64,000 nucleotides of DNA from Nostoc mirabile CHAB5784 (GCF_020829645.1 NZ_JAIVFS010000001.1:1-64000); one strand, 5' to 3'; shown: positions 1 to 9,488, numbered from the stretch's first letter. Notes: a model not told the origin generated them from the letters alone. Translations and numbers: made by a program.

Positions 1-2
1 AG

Positions 3-107
3 ATTGAGCGATGCTGGTCTTGGCTCAAAAGTCGCATTCGCAAGCAACTTGACCAATATGAGTGTCTACGGGATGCAATGGAGTATATCTTACATCTAGC
101 GTCCTAA
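3..107 (+). CDS. IS630-family transposase, C-terminal end (cut by window edge)
   Basis: An open frame entering from the left edge gives 34 residues before a TAA. It reads IERCWSWLKSRIRKQL, then DQYECLRDAMEYIL. This is the typical C-terminal segment of IS630/Tc1-mariner-type DDE transposases, where the last catalytic Glu sits in an E-x-x-W-x-x-x-K context. Nothing can be said about intactness because the body lies outside the window. It is followed directly by a MITE-like repeat, so the left edge of the window is a mobile-element-rich spacer. Confidence 0.65.
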   Translation: MERCWSWLKSRIRKQLDQYECLRDAMEYILHLAS

Positions 108-141
108 CCGATGTGGCGGTTGCTATAAATGTAAATGTAGA

Positions 142-370
142 GGGCTTAAACGAGAGCATCTCAAATGTGTAAAAACATATTTTGTCATTGCGAGCGTAAT
201 GAAATGAAGCGTTCGCGGAGCGTCTTGTAGAGAAGCAATCGCAACATCTAGACTTTGTGATTGCTACCCTTCGGGAACGCCAAGGGCGAACATTCCGCTT
301 TGCTTCATTCGCAATGACAATCTATCATCTTGGTAAATTTGCTTGCATTGGGATGCTCCCTCTTAAACCC
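142..370. repeat. MITE-like element, family A, copy 1
   Basis: Imperfect terminal inverted repeats of about 20 bp built on GGGAGCATCCCAA flank about 190 bp without a gene. The interior starts with TTGTCATTGCGAGCG and ends with a mirror copy CGCAATGACAA. The same termini and interior recur near 49754-49956 and 60620-60914, which defines a family. Confidence 0.7.
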
Positions 371-414
371 TTTAATTTACGATAAGTTAATTAAGAACTC
401 CAAACTCCTAACTC

Positions 415-479
415 CTGTACAGATGCGATTAATCGCGTCTCTAATTTTTGTACAGACGCGATTAATCGCGTCTCTACTC
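415..479. repeat. Paired palindromic repeats (GCGATTAATCGC core)
   Basis: Two tandem copies of a short palindrome with the core GCGATTAATCGCGTC, separated by a short AT-rich linker, directly precede the stop codon of recJ. Further copies lie at about 2645-2670, just upstream of the recJ start, and inside menC at about 33343-33366. Confidence 0.7.
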
Positions 480-2621
480 CTAACTCTTAACTAATAACGC
501 CTGAAGGGCAGCTTGGATAATACTGTCATACTGTGGCTGAGAGATATCAACTTCTTTGGCGTTCTGACGATTAGTGCCTAGTAAACCGATTATATGTCCT
601 GGCTGCATCGCTAAGACTTTGCCTTCAGAGTTTTTAATTCTTAATTCTGCTTCAATACCGTTTTTATAGAAACCACAAGTATACTGTCGCTGGTTGTATT
701 CAAAAGTGGTGCTCGACGGGGTAGGTGGCGAAGCAAAAAATTGTTGAAGCTGAATTGGCAGTCTGACTCCTATTAATTCTAGCTCGATAGTGGTGTTACC
801 GTTAAAGTAATTTTCTCGCAGTTTGTAAGCGACATCTACTCGCGGCGGTAAGCGGAAATAGTCGCCCCAACGCCAAGCGATCGCTTTAATTTTATACTCC
901 TGATTATCAATAGTTTGAGCGATTGTCAGTTTAATATGACCTTTCCCGACGATTTTTTGCTCAACCACTTGAACATTAGGTGTCCAGAAAACCGGATCGG
1001 GGTTGTCCATACCGCAGGGGTGCAGAGCATTAAGCTGTTGATAAAGCTGCTGATTAATGTGATTGAGGTTGACTTCGGCATCAATTTTGAGCAGAGGCTT
1101 GAGATGCTGTGGTTCAAGACACTGGTTAGCAAACTCAATCAAACGCGATCGCAACATCTGTAAATTCTCTGCTGCTAAAGAGAACCCCCCGGCTGCTTTG
1201 TGTCCGCCAAATTTGCCTAGTAAATCGTGACAATATTCCAAAGCTTCAAACACATGAAACTCTGGAATTGAGCGTGCAGAACCGCGTATATGTCCCTCAT
1301 CCTCATAAGTACCGATGAACACGGGAACGCCGTAGCGTTCTACCAAGCGGGAGGCGACAATCCCAATAACGCCATGATGCCAATTGGGTTGAACAACAAT
1401 TAATACACGGTCTTGCTGTAGAGATGCAACAAATTCTGTTTCTACATAAGCGATCGCTTCTTGTTCAATTTGCTCACACATTAGCTGGCGAGAGGCGTTG
1501 ATTTGTTCGCACTGCATTGCTCTTTCCAGCGCCACCCCCATATCATCTGTAGTCAGCAATTCAATCACAGTTTGAGGATTACCAATCCGACCAATAGCAT
1601 TAATTCGTGGCCCCAGGCGAAAACCGATATCTTCAGGCTTGAGGGATTTGGGGGTGGGGGATGAGGGGGATGAGGGAGATGAGGGGGATGAGGGGGATGA
1701 GGGAGCAGTAAGTCTTTCCCCTGTGCCCCTGTGCCCCTGTGCCCCTGTGCCATCTCCCCTCGCTTGTACCCCAGCTACCTGGATTAATGCCTGGATTCCA
1801 GCCAAGTTGGATTTGGGTAAATGCTGTAAACCGCGTTTCACCCAGCGGCGATTCACACCAGTTAACGGAGCTAAATCTGCGATCGTTCCCAGCGTAAATA
1901 GTGCTAGCATCGGCTGGATCAAGCCCTTAGTCTCCCCTAGCTGTTGTGCTAGAGAGACTGCCAAAATGTAGGCAACACCAACACCAGCAACACCTCGATA
2001 AGGTGAAGATTCAGCTATTAGTTTGGGGTTGAGGATAGCGTTAGCTGGTGGTAATTTTTGGGGGATGTCGTGATGGTCGGTAATAATCACTGCAAGACCA
2101 AGTTCTCTAGCTCTAGCAACAGGTTCAAACGCAGAGATGCCATTATCTACAGTCAGAATTAGCCCCACACCTTCGCTGTGGAATTCTTCAACTATGCGTT
2201 TATTGATACCGTAACCTTCATGCATTCGACTAGGAATAGCATAATCTACTTGTGCGCCTAAAGTGCGGAGACTACGTAAAAGTAGAGCAGTGCTGGTCAT
2301 CCCATCAGCATCGTAGTCACCACAAATAGCAATTTTTGTTTGAGAAGCGATCGCATTTTGCAACAACTCCAAACTAATCGCCAAATCTGGGAAATCTTCT
2401 AACGGCGAAGGTAAGACTAAAGACTCTGGATTTAAAAATGCTTGTACCTGTTCTGGTGTTTCCATACCCCGATTAATCAACAACTGGCTAACAATGGGTG
2501 AAATGTTTGTCAAAGCTGCCAGATTTTGGGCAAATTCTGGTTTTTGTGGATAAATTTGCCAGCGCTGATCGGGTAAACGCTTGCGAGGCTTTGATAGTTC
2601 AGATACAGGTCGGTCTAGCAC
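480..2621 (-). CDS. recJ: Single-stranded-DNA-specific exonuclease RecJ
   Basis: RecJ is the 5'-3' single-strand DNA exonuclease of recombination and mismatch repair, acting in the cytoplasm with a Mn/Mg-dependent DHH active site. The 713-residue translation shows the DHH-family motifs in order: GDYDADG (101-107), TVDNG (157-161), TDHH (181-184) and GTIADLAPL (245-253). A DHHA1-type GGHKAAGGF segment and an OB-fold-like C-terminus follow. Residues about 286-325 are not RecJ sequence. They are Gly/Arg/Thr repeats followed by Ser-Ser-Pro repeats, and they lie between the DHH core and the conserved RLGPRINAIGR motif. This block comes from intergenic-type repeat DNA inserted in frame. All catalytic motifs remain, so the protein may still work. 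No partner gene is adjacent. Confidence 0.95.
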   Translation of the reverse strand: MLDRPVSELSKPRKRLPDQRWQIYPQKPEFAQNLAALTNISPIVSQLLINRGMETPEQVQAFLNPESLVLPSPLEDFPDLAISLELLQNAIASQTKIAICGDYDADGMTSTALLLRSLRTLGAQVDYAIPSRMHEGYGINKRIVEEFHSEGVGLILTVDNGISAFEPVARARELGLAVIITDHHDIPQKLPPANAILNPKLIAESSPYRGVAGVGVAYILAVSLAQQLGETKGLIQPMLALFTLGTIADLAPLTGVNRRWVKRGLQHLPKSNLAGIQALIQVAGVQARGDGTGAQGHRGTGERLTAPSSPSSPSSPSSPSSPTPKSLKPEDIGFRLGPRINAIGRIGNPQTVIELLTTDDMGVALERAMQCEQINASRQLMCEQIEQEAIAYVETEFVASLQQDRVLIVVQPNWHHGVIGIVASRLVERYGVPVFIGTYEDEGHIRGSARSIPEFHVFEALEYCHDLLGKFGGHKAAGGFSLAAENLQMLRSRLIEFANQCLEPQHLKPLLKIDAEVNLNHINQQLYQQLNALHPCGMDNPDPVFWTPNVQVVEQKIVGKGHIKLTIAQTIDNQEYKIKAIAWRWGDYFRLPPRVDVAYKLRENYFNGNTTIELELIGVRLPIQLQQFFASPPTPSSTTFEYNQRQYTCGFYKNGIEAELRIKNSEGKVLAMQPGHIIGLLGTNRQNAKEVDISQPQYDSIIQAALQALLVKS
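1642..1758. repeat. Low-complexity repeat inserted in frame within recJ
   Basis: On the plus strand the stretch is tandem GGGGGATGAG-type units followed by GTGCCCCT-type units, the same low-complexity DNA seen in many spacers here. The reading frame of recJ is kept through it. Confidence 0.75.
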
Positions 2622-2731
2622 AATATAAAGTTAGAAGTTAGGAGTAGAGACGCGATTAATCGCGTCTGTACAGGAGTTAGGAGTTTTTAATTAAAAAGTT
2701 ATTTATTAACTCCTAACTCCTAACATTTCTG

Positions 2732-3157
2732 TTAAAACACGTTAATCCTACCATCATCCATAATATATAACGAGCGATCGCCAGGAGAGCGCCAAGTCGG
2801 ATGGAGTTCCAGCCGCAATGTGCCAAAGTTAGGTTTGGAAACAATTGCTTGTAGCGACAAACCCTTTTCGCTCCAAAATATCAAAGATGTATTTGGCTCT
2901 GTACCCTCTATTTGTTCTAGATTTAATTTCTGTCCTGGACTCAAGGATATTGCATCAGTCCCAGAGGGTTTTTGGATTTTAATCAGGTTGGGTGTGCTAT
3001 TTATAACTTCAACCCGGATGTGTTGCCCAGGTGTAAACTGAATTGGATGCGACCCACACTTAGAGGCACAAGTTCTAGCTAAAGTAGCACTGGGATTATT
3101 GATTGATGCAACTAGAACGGTAGCTGCAACTAAAGCAAATGACAGTGGTTTAAACAT
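2732..3157 (-). CDS. Small secreted protein of unknown function
   Basis: The protein has 141 residues and I do not recognise the family. It begins with a clear Sec signal peptide: a short basic start, a hydrophobic core to about residue 20, and a likely cleavage near residues 25-28 after SATLA. The mature part is rich in Pro, Ser and beta-strand-like segments. It has two early cysteines (CASKC) but no motif I can tie to an enzyme. It is probably a periplasmic or surface protein. It is transcribed in the same direction as recJ, from which repeats separate it. The gene start is supported by the signal peptide. Confidence 0.7.
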   Translation of the reverse strand: MFKPLSFALVAATVLVASINNPSATLARTCASKCGSHPIQFTPGQHIRVEVINSTPNLIKIQKPSGTDAISLSPGQKLNLEQIEGTEPNTSLIFWSEKGLSLQAIVSKPNFGTLRLELHPTWRSPGDRSLYIMDDGRINVF

Positions 3158-3544
3158 AATACACAGTATAAGTACTAAACTGAAATATTACTTCAATTTA
3201 GTACTATTAAGCCTCAGCATATTTTCCAGAATTAACGTAAGTTCGACGGCTTATATAGCAATACAGTTCAGTTAAGCCCCAAATCCAATGCAAGAGACGT
3301 TGCAATTGCTAGTCTCTACATACCTAAAATCAATGCCAAAAATCCTTAACCCAAGCGTATTGGCTTATATAGTAATCAAAAGACCTCTCCCTGGTTTTAC
3401 TACGCAAAACCATCCCTCTCCGAGTCGGAGAGGGACAGGCTTGAACTTTAGTTCAAGGCAGGGAGAGGTTTATGGAACTCACGTCAGAATTAGCACTGTA
3501 ACGCATTCCCCACCGTCATTACGAATTACGAATTACGAATTATT
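3158..3544. other. Intergenic region with MITE-like repeats
   Basis: No convincing gene. From about 3255 to 3375 there is an element with imperfect inverted ends: CAATACAGTTCAGTTAAGC on the left and CTTAACCCAAGCGTATTGG on the right. Related ends occur near 20406-20572 and 22745-22893 (family C). Then follow a GAGTCGGAGAGGGA-type repeat and a heptanucleotide run of ATTACGA units next to pstB. Confidence 0.6.
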
Positions 3545-4372
3545 TTAACCAAACCGTCCACTAATATAATCCTCAGCTTCTTTGGTTTGAGGAGAACTGA
3601 ACATTTGGGCTGTAGGATTAAACTCAACTAATTTTCCGCGACGTTTACCATGCTCGTCAATTTCTGTATTGAAGAAAGCCGTGAAATCTGCAACTCTAGA
3701 AGCTTGCTGCATATTGTGTGTCACCATGATGATGGTGTATTGCTGCTTCAGTTCTAAGCAGAGTTCTTCTACTTGGCGGCTAGAAATTGGGTCAAGAGCA
3801 GAACATGGTTCATCCATTAATAATACATCTGGCTTCATGGCGATCGCTCTTGCTATGCAAAGTCGTTGCTGTTGTCCGCCAGATAATGCAGTACCCTTCT
3901 CTTTAAGTTTATCCTTGACTTCATCCCAGATAGCAGCGCGTCTGAGGGAATCTTCCACCAATTCATCAACGTTACCTTTATAACCGTTAGCACGCGGCCC
4001 AAAGGAAATATTTTCGTATATTGACTTGGGGAAAGGATTCGGTCTTTGAAAAACCATGCCGACTTGGCGGCGTAATTTTACAGAGTTTATCTTAGGATCG
4101 TAAATATTGCGATCGCGGTAATTAAGTCTACCCTCAACCTTAGCGCCAGGGATTAAATCATTCATCCGGTTGAAGCAACGCAGTAAGGTACTTTTCCCAC
4201 ATCCTGAAGGGCCAATAAAAGCAATAATTTGTTTATCAGGAATCTTTAGATAGACATCTAAAAGTGCCAAAAATCCCCCATAAAATACCTTCACACCTTC
4301 AACATTGAAGACGCTATTCTCCTGGTCTATTGTGGCACCATCTAACTTACTTCTGCTGTTGCTATAACTCAT
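3545..4372 (-). CDS. pstB: Phosphate ABC transporter ATP-binding protein PstB
   Basis: PstB is the ATPase of the high-affinity phosphate importer PstSCAB and acts on the cytoplasmic face of the inner membrane. Visible motifs are Walker [10 protein letters not shown], the ABC signature LSGGQQQR and Walker [14 protein letters not shown], followed by the switch His in VTHNM. I chose the ATG at 4372 (275 residues). It has AGGAG about 10 bases upstream, whereas the longer frame to 4408 would need a TTG start and adds 12 non-conserved residues. It is the last gene of pstS-pstC-pstA-pstB and lies 52 bases after pstA. Confidence 0.95.
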   Translation of the reverse strand: MSYSNSRSKLDGATIDQENSVFNVEGVKVFYGGFLALLDVYLKIPDKQIIAFIGPSGCGKSTLLRCFNRMNDLIPGAKVEGRLNYRDRNIYDPKINSVKLRRQVGMVFQRPNPFPKSIYENISFGPRANGYKGNVDELVEDSLRRAAIWDEVKDKLKEKGTALSGGQQQRLCIARAIAMKPDVLLMDEPCSALDPISSRQVEELCLELKQQYTIIMVTHNMQQASRVADFTAFFNTEIDEHGKRRGKLVEFNPTAQMFSSPQTKEAEDYISGRFG

Positions 4373-4424
4373 GAAAGCGTATCTCCTAATATCTGTGAAA
4401 GTATCCAATTAGATATTTAATTAC

Positions 4425-5324
4425 CTAACGTATTGAGAAGCGTTGGCGGATATAAATTGCTACACCATTTAAAATTAAAATCAAGAGTAACAACGCAATA
4501 ATTGTCGCTGCTGCTGCATTAGCAAAACCTGGTTCAGGACGAGTAATGTAACTGTAAATTTGAATGGGTAATGCCATAAATCTCTGGAACAAACCAGGGT
4601 TAAAGGTAAGAAAACCCACAGCACCGACAACAATTAGAGATGCTGCATCACCGATTGCACGGGATACAGAGATAATTACCCCTGTCAAAATACCGGGAAT
4701 AGCATAAGGTAAAACGTGACTGCTGATAGTTCGCCATTTGGTGACACCTAAGCCATAGGAAGCATTTCTCAAGGAATCTGGGACGGCGCGAATTGCTTCT
4801 CTAGCTGTCACAATAATTACTGGCAAAGACAACAAAGATAAAGTCAATGCACCAGAAATCAAAGCGGGGCCAAACCCAAGCAAATAATTGAAAACTCCTA
4901 AACCCAGTAATCCGTAGACAATAGAAGGTACACCCGCCAGATTACTGATATTAATCTCAATAATCGCTGTCCACCAAGCTTTCGGTGCATACTCTTCTAA
5001 ATATAAAGCTGCTCCCACACCAATAGGTACAGTAACTAAAATTACAAGAGTTCCCAAAAGAACACTGCTGATAATTGCAGGACGGATGCCACCTTGGTCA
5101 GGAAAACGAGAAGGAGTTTCTGTGAGAAAACCGGGTGTTAAAAATCTGCCTAATCCGTCTTTAAAAATATCAAAAAGTAGCAATGCTAGGATAAATAAAC
5201 CAATCAGTAATCCTAACAAAAAAAGTACTTCAAATACTTTTCCTAATGTCTCCCTACTTTCAACATTCTCGGTAAATTCTGCCGCAGAATCTAGAGAATC
5301 ATCTTGTTGGTAACTTGTAACCAT
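4425..5324 (-). CDS. pstA: Phosphate ABC transporter permease PstA
   Basis: This is the second membrane subunit of the phosphate importer, with 299 residues. It has a polar N-terminus, a first transmembrane helix near residues 30-55, and about six helices overall. The EAA-type loop, which contacts PstB, reads AREAIRAVPDSLRNASYGLG. The start lies 5 bases after the pstC stop, so the two genes are probably translated together. Confidence 0.94.
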   Translation of the reverse strand: MVTSYQQDDSLDSAAEFTENVESRETLGKVFEVLFLLGLLIGLFILALLLFDIFKDGLGRFLTPGFLTETPSRFPDQGGIRPAIISSVLLGTLVILVTVPIGVGAALYLEEYAPKAWWTAIIEINISNLAGVPSIVYGLLGLGVFNYLLGFGPALISGALTLSLLSLPVIIVTAREAIRAVPDSLRNASYGLGVTKWRTISSHVLPYAIPGILTGVIISVSRAIGDAASLIVVGAVGFLTFNPGLFQRFMALPIQIYSYITRPEPGFANAAAATIIALLLLILILNGVAIYIRQRFSIR

Positions 5325-5329
5325 ACTTA

Positions 5330-6271
5330 TTAATCGTATTTTTCTTTAAAGCGATTTGCAACCCAGTAACTAACAATATTTAAAGCTAGGGTAATTATAA
5401 ACAAAACAGCACCTACAGCATATAATGTCTTGAAATTGAGACTACCACGCGGACTATCTCCACCAGAAATTTGTGCCATGTAAGCTGTCATTGTTTCTAT
5501 TGATTCCGCAAAATTAACAGTCAGTTTTGGCTGTAATCCGGCGGCGATTAGGACGGTCATTGTTTCACCCACAGCGCGAGAAATACCTAATATAATTGAG
5601 GCGATGATTCCAGAAAGCGCGGCTGGTAGAACTACTTTAAAAATAGTTTCCAGTTTAGTAATCCCTATAGCGTAAGCTCCTTCTCGCAAAGAGCGTGGAA
5701 CTGCTTTAATAGCATCTAAGCTGATAGAACCAACAGTAGGAGTAATCATTACCCCCATCATTAACCCTGCACTCAAAGCATTGAATATTTCCAGAGGGAT
5801 AATATTCCGCAACAGTGGTGTGACGAATAATAGTGCAAAGTAACCATACACGACTGTTGGTATTCCCGCTAAAAGTTCCACTGCTGGACGTAAAACTGCT
5901 GCTACTTTTGGTTGAGCATACTCACTTAAATAAATAGCAGAAGATAAACCCAAAGGAATAGCAACTGCCATTGCAATAGCTGTAGTCAAAAAAGTGCCAT
6001 TAATCAAGGGCCAAACGCCAAAATGTCTCTCTGCAAATAGAGGCGTCCACTTAGTATCAAGGAAGAATTCGGCAAAAGAAACTTCTTGGAAAAAACCGAA
6101 TGTCTCCTGAAAGATAATTAGGACAATACCAAAGGTAGTCAAAACCGAAACTAAAGCACAAGCAAATAAAATTATCGCAACAATCTTTTCAGAGATATCT
6201 TCAGATGCATTTTTATCCAGTGACTGTCTGGATAATAGATAAGGATCGTCTTGAGAATTGAGATTTTGCAT
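5330..6271 (-). CDS. pstC: Phosphate ABC transporter permease PstC
   Basis: This is the first membrane subunit of the phosphate importer, with 313 residues. The N-terminal 30 residues are polar and are followed by about six transmembrane helices. The EAA loop is [19 protein letters not shown], and SRAVGETM is the conserved segment of PstC permeases. It sits between pstS and pstA on the same strand, with 49 bases to pstS. Confidence 0.94.
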   Translation of the reverse strand: MQNLNSQDDPYLLSRQSLDKNASEDISEKIVAIILFACALVSVLTTFGIVLIIFQETFGFFQEVSFAEFFLDTKWTPLFAERHFGVWPLINGTFLTTAIAMAVAIPLGLSSAIYLSEYAQPKVAAVLRPAVELLAGIPTVVYGYFALLFVTPLLRNIIPLEIFNALSAGLMMGVMITPTVGSISLDAIKAVPRSLREGAYAIGITKLETIFKVVLPAALSGIIASIILGISRAVGETMTVLIAAGLQPKLTVNFAESIETMTAYMAQISGGDSPRGSLNFKTLYAVGAVLFIITLALNIVSYWVANRFKEKYD

Positions 6272-6320
6272 AAACAGTTAAGTTTTAACTCCACTCAGAC
6301 TACAATAACTGCGGCTTTAT

Positions 6321-7322
6321 TTAAATAAAGTTTGTGATTGGTTCACCGGGTTTTGCTTTTTTGAATTTTGTCCCAGTTTCACCAGTAGCAAATTTTTGTT
6401 TGACTTTGACGTAAGCTTCATCTGGTAATGCCACATAACCAACACTATCTACCCACTTCCAAGAATTTTCTAAATAAAAATCTACAAATTCTTTGACTGC
6501 TGGCTTGCTATCTAAGGATTTTTTACTGACATAGATGAATAGAGGACGAGACAAAGGTGTGTAGATATTTTTGATGACATTATCTACAGGAACTGGCTTT
6601 TCGCACTTTCCGGTAGGACTTTCTACAGCAACCAAATTGAGTTTTTCTTGGTTTTGAATGTAGTAAGATATCCCGACATAACCCAAAGCTGATACATCAC
6701 CTGACACACCTTGTACCAGAAGATTTTGATTATGACTGGGAGTGTAATCTGTACGGCCATTCTTGGCTTTACCAGTAACAGCTTGAGTCATATAATCAAA
6801 TGTTCCAGTATCAGAAGCTGGAGCATAAAGCTTCAGCTTCTCGTTAGGGAATTTGGGATTAACTTGATTCCAAGTCAAGATTTTACCATCTGATTTTGCA
6901 CTCCAAATTTTGTCTAGCTCCTTAATAGTTAGACATTTGGCGAAGTTATTTTGACGGTTAGCAATCACAGCGATGCCATCTAAAGCTATAGGCAACTCGA
7001 CAAATTCAATATTCTTACTTTTACATTTTTTGATTTCTTCATCTCTAATGGTACGAGAAGCACCAGCTATATCAATATCGCCATTACAAAATTTACTGAA
7101 ACCACCACCCGTACCACTTGAGGCAACACTAACTTTAGCTTCAGGTTTGCCTCTGCCGTATTCTTCTGCAACTGCTAAAGAAACAGGAAAACCTACAGCA
7201 GCACCATCAATACTTACCTGACTTTTCAATTCTTGTCCGCCGTTACAAGCGGTAATACTGCTGGCAATAAACATTAAAGATGTTAGGAAAAAGCGATCCT
7301 TAAATCTGCTATGAAAGCTCAT
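6321..7322 (-). CDS. pstS: Phosphate-binding lipoprotein PstS (SphX-like)
   Basis: This is the periplasmic phosphate-binding component. The 333-residue protein has a lipoprotein signal with lipobox SITAC at Cys26. The phosphate-binding motifs are SSGTGGGFSKFC and DIDIAGASR, then ALDGIAVI and ASDTGTFDYM. This pattern is typical of cyanobacterial PstS/SphX. It is the first gene of the pst operon. I could not recognise a Pho-box-like direct repeat in the 84 bases upstream, so phosphate regulation is assumed from the family, not seen. Confidence 0.92.
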   Translation of the reverse strand: MSFHSRFKDRFFLTSLMFIASSITACNGGQELKSQVSIDGAAVGFPVSLAVAEEYGRGKPEAKVSVASSGTGGGFSKFCNGDIDIAGASRTIRDEEIKKCKSKNIEFVELPIALDGIAVIANRQNNFAKCLTIKELDKIWSAKSDGKILTWNQVNPKFPNEKLKLYAPASDTGTFDYMTQAVTGKAKNGRTDYTPSHNQNLLVQGVSGDVSALGYVGISYYIQNQEKLNLVAVESPTGKCEKPVPVDNVIKNIYTPLSRPLFIYVSKKSLDSKPAVKEFVDFYLENSWKWVDSVGYVALPDEAYVKVKQKFATGETGTKFKKAKPGEPITNFI

Positions 7323-7406
7323 AAATTATCAATTGAGATAAAGTAACTCAGAATTTATTATGCTTGGCTATCTGTAAGTAGATAATGCTGCATGAAAAAA
7401 GAGATA

Positions 7407-8564
7407 TTATGCTTTGCTTGCAGCTTGAACTTTATCAAAAATTGCCCCATCTCCAAAAAACTTGTTCTGAATAATATCCCAACCACCTAAATCTTGAGAT
7501 GTGAATAAAGTTTTAATTGGCGGATGTTGTGATGCTACTTCCTGGGTAACGGTGGGATTAACAGGACGATATTGTAACTTTGCAAATTCCCGTTGAGCTT
7601 CTGTTGAGTAAAGAAAATCAACAAATGCTTGTGCAATTTCTCTAGTACCGTGCTTATCAACGTTTTTATCGACTACTGCTACAGGATTATCAATGGAAAT
7701 ATTCACTTGGGGTACAACATAAGGCAACTTCGTACCAGTTCTCTCTGCCAAAATTACCTCGTTTTCGTAATTAATTAAAACATCTCCCTCACCTTTTTGG
7801 AAAAATAAATCGCTAGCCTCACGGGCATCTTTCGTTAAAATAGAGGTATTTTTATAAACTTTGGTGACATAATCTAGCGCTGTCGCCTCATCACCGCCTG
7901 TTAGAGTTACCGAACCCCAAAAAGCCAAGAATTCCCAAATAGCAATACCAGAAGTTTTTGGGTTAGCCGCAATCACTTTCACGCCATCTTTTGCCAAGTC
8001 TGCCCAAGTATTGATACCTTTGGGGTTGCCTTGGCGGGTGACGATCGCAGCAACCGATCTACTAACAATACCACTTCTGGGAGCTTTGATTTCCCAACCT
8101 GATTTAATCAAACCCGCTTGCTGAATTTTGTTGACATCTAGGGGAAGTGCTAAATGTACTATGTCTGCTTCTTGCGAACCGGCAATGATAGCAGCAGTTT
8201 GAGTGCCAGAACCTCCATAACTTTGCTCAAATGTGACGTTCTGGTTATGTTCTTGCTTCCATTTTTCGACAAATTTGGGGATTATCTGGTCATGAGCTGC
8301 TTTGGTGACAGAGAAAGAAACGAGTTTTAGCTTAACATCATTTTTGCTAGCTGAACTGCTTCCAGAGCAGGAGGCAACTGCTATACTCAAAAAAGCACCT
8401 ATGAGAAACAGACTCACAAAGCTTTGCACAGTGTGTCTATTGAACCAACTTCTAATTGTGTGTTGATACGAGAGTTGTATAGTTTGTAAAGCTTTCATGG
8501 CATAAGCCTGCATCGCCTCACTTAGAAATTTACTTAATTGTGTCAGTTGTTGCGACTTACTCAT
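7407..8564 (-). CDS. Sulfate-type ABC transporter substrate-binding lipoprotein
   Basis: This is a periplasmic binding protein of the sulfate/thiosulfate family (Sbp/CysP). Family features visible are SFSVTKAAHD, QSYGGSGTQT, IVHLALPLDVNKI, IAANPKTSG and INYENEVILA. The mature part starts at a lipobox Cys (AVASC) near residue 66. The N-terminus before the lipobox is unusually long, so an internal ATG may be used instead. I took ATG 8564, which has AGGGG 8 bases upstream, over the in-frame GTG at 8573. No sulfate permease genes lie nearby; the gene is an orphan just upstream of the pst operon. It might serve another oxyanion such as phosphate, but sequence similarity points to sulfate. Confidence 0.85.
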   Translation of the reverse strand: MSKSQQLTQLSKFLSEAMQAYAMKALQTIQLSYQHTIRSWFNRHTVQSFVSLFLIGAFLSIAVASCSGSSSASKNDVKLKLVSFSVTKAAHDQIIPKFVEKWKQEHNQNVTFEQSYGGSGTQTAAIIAGSQEADIVHLALPLDVNKIQQAGLIKSGWEIKAPRSGIVSRSVAAIVTRQGNPKGINTWADLAKDGVKVIAANPKTSGIAIWEFLAFWGSVTLTGGDEATALDYVTKVYKNTSILTKDAREASDLFFQKGEGDVLINYENEVILAERTGTKLPYVVPQVNISIDNPVAVVDKNVDKHGTREIAQAFVDFLYSTEAQREFAKLQYRPVNPTVTQEVASQHPPIKTLFTSQDLGGWDIIQNKFFGDGAIFDKVQAASKA

Positions 8565-8581
8565 CAGAATCACCCCTAAAT

Positions 8582-8623
8582 TTACGGTATTTCTAGGCAG
8601 ATACCGTAATTAAAAGAATTATA
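8582..8623 (-). promoter_or_regulatory. Perfect 9-bp inverted repeat (operator-like) with -10 box upstream of the binding-protein gene
   Basis: TTACGGTAT and ATACCGTAA are separated by 10 bases (8582-8609), 18 to 45 bases before the start codon. A TATAAT hexamer on the minus strand (8618-8623) would place transcription start at the edge of the palindrome. This suggests a dimeric repressor or activator site controlling the transporter gene. Confidence 0.5.
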
Positions 8624-8784
8624 GGATATATAGAACAATAGTTCTCATCTAGCTTTAATTATTTTTACTAAGTGAGGAGTTTCTGATCAAAGTAGTAAAA
8701 TTATGATCTATAGGATCTAAGCTCTGCCCACCTCCAAAAAGCTGATTTATTTACAGCCTACATACGTTATTTCTGTATAAAACA

Positions 8785-8965
8785 GGAGTCAGAATACAGA
8801 ATTCAGAATTCAGAATACTCTACCCATAAAGGGATAGAGTTTTAATTAGGAATAATATTTTAATTTTTTTTGCCCACAAGGGGCAAGGTTTTAAACCAAT
8901 ATTCATTACCCAGTCGTCCAGAATTCAATTCTGAATTCTGACTCCTGAGTTCTGAATTCTTCTTA
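8785..8965. repeat. MITE-like element with CAGAATTCAG-rich inverted ends
   Basis: AGGAGTCAGAATACAGAATTC on the left matches, inverted, CAGAATTCTGACTCCTG and its surroundings on the right, around about 110 bp of AT-rich sequence with small inverted repeats. No gene is visible. The stretch between 8624 and 8784 is also gene-free. Confidence 0.5.
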
Positions 8966-8972
8966 TAAATAT

Positions 8973-9158
8973 ATTGAATTCGGGTGGTCGTTTATTAAAT
9001 TCGGGTGGTCATTTATTGAATTCGGGTGGTCGTTTATTAAATTCGGGTGGTCGTTTATTGATTTCGGGTGGTCGTTTATTGAATTCGGGTGGTCATTTAT
9101 TGAATTCGGGTGGTCGTTTATTGAATTGGAGGTATCGTTCATTGAATTCAAGCAGTGG
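8973..9158. repeat. Tandem array of 21-bp units (about 8.9 copies)
   Basis: Seven near-identical 21-bp units of the type ATTGAATTCGGGTGGTCGTTT run from 8973 to 9119. One diverged unit (9120-9140) and a partial unit follow. The length is a multiple of three, so both strands stay open; the minus strand encodes a heptad NDHPNSI repeat. No ribosome binding site or unique flanking domain supports a protein, so I treat it as a DNA repeat. Confidence 0.85.
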
Positions 9159-9488
9159 TTAGGGTGGAGTAAAACCCAGATTCTTGAACAACTTCAGACT
9201 TGTGTGTACACCGTAGTTACTAAGGAGAGGGGTGTCCGATATGACAGGGTGAGGGTTTTCTTTTGTTTTGGGTAATTCGATGACTTGTGTGTAGACGGTA
9301 GCTGAGTCGGAGAGGGAGAGGTTCATCGAACTCACTTAACATTAGTTCAGTCGGTGGCTTAGGCAATTTTGAAAAATCGATAGAATTTGTAAGATCAGTA
9401 TAAGTATCTTCACTAGTTATTGCGTCGCTTACTCTACTCGTATTGCTACAACCAGCTTAGGATAGACTAAAAGCATTTTTTGCAAACA
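9159..9488. other. Intergenic region with dispersed repeat
   Basis: No gene is seen. Positions 9203-9262 carry a repeat starting CTTGTGTGTACACCGTAG with GGAGAGGGGTGTCCG, and a near copy is at 13089-13150. The last 100 bases before 9489 probably hold the promoter of the toxin-antitoxin pair, but no clear box stands out. Confidence 0.5.

Noticed and set aside
1639..1971. ORF opposite recJ
   Set aside because: Shadow frame generated by the low-complexity insertion; RecJ motifs on the other strand decide.
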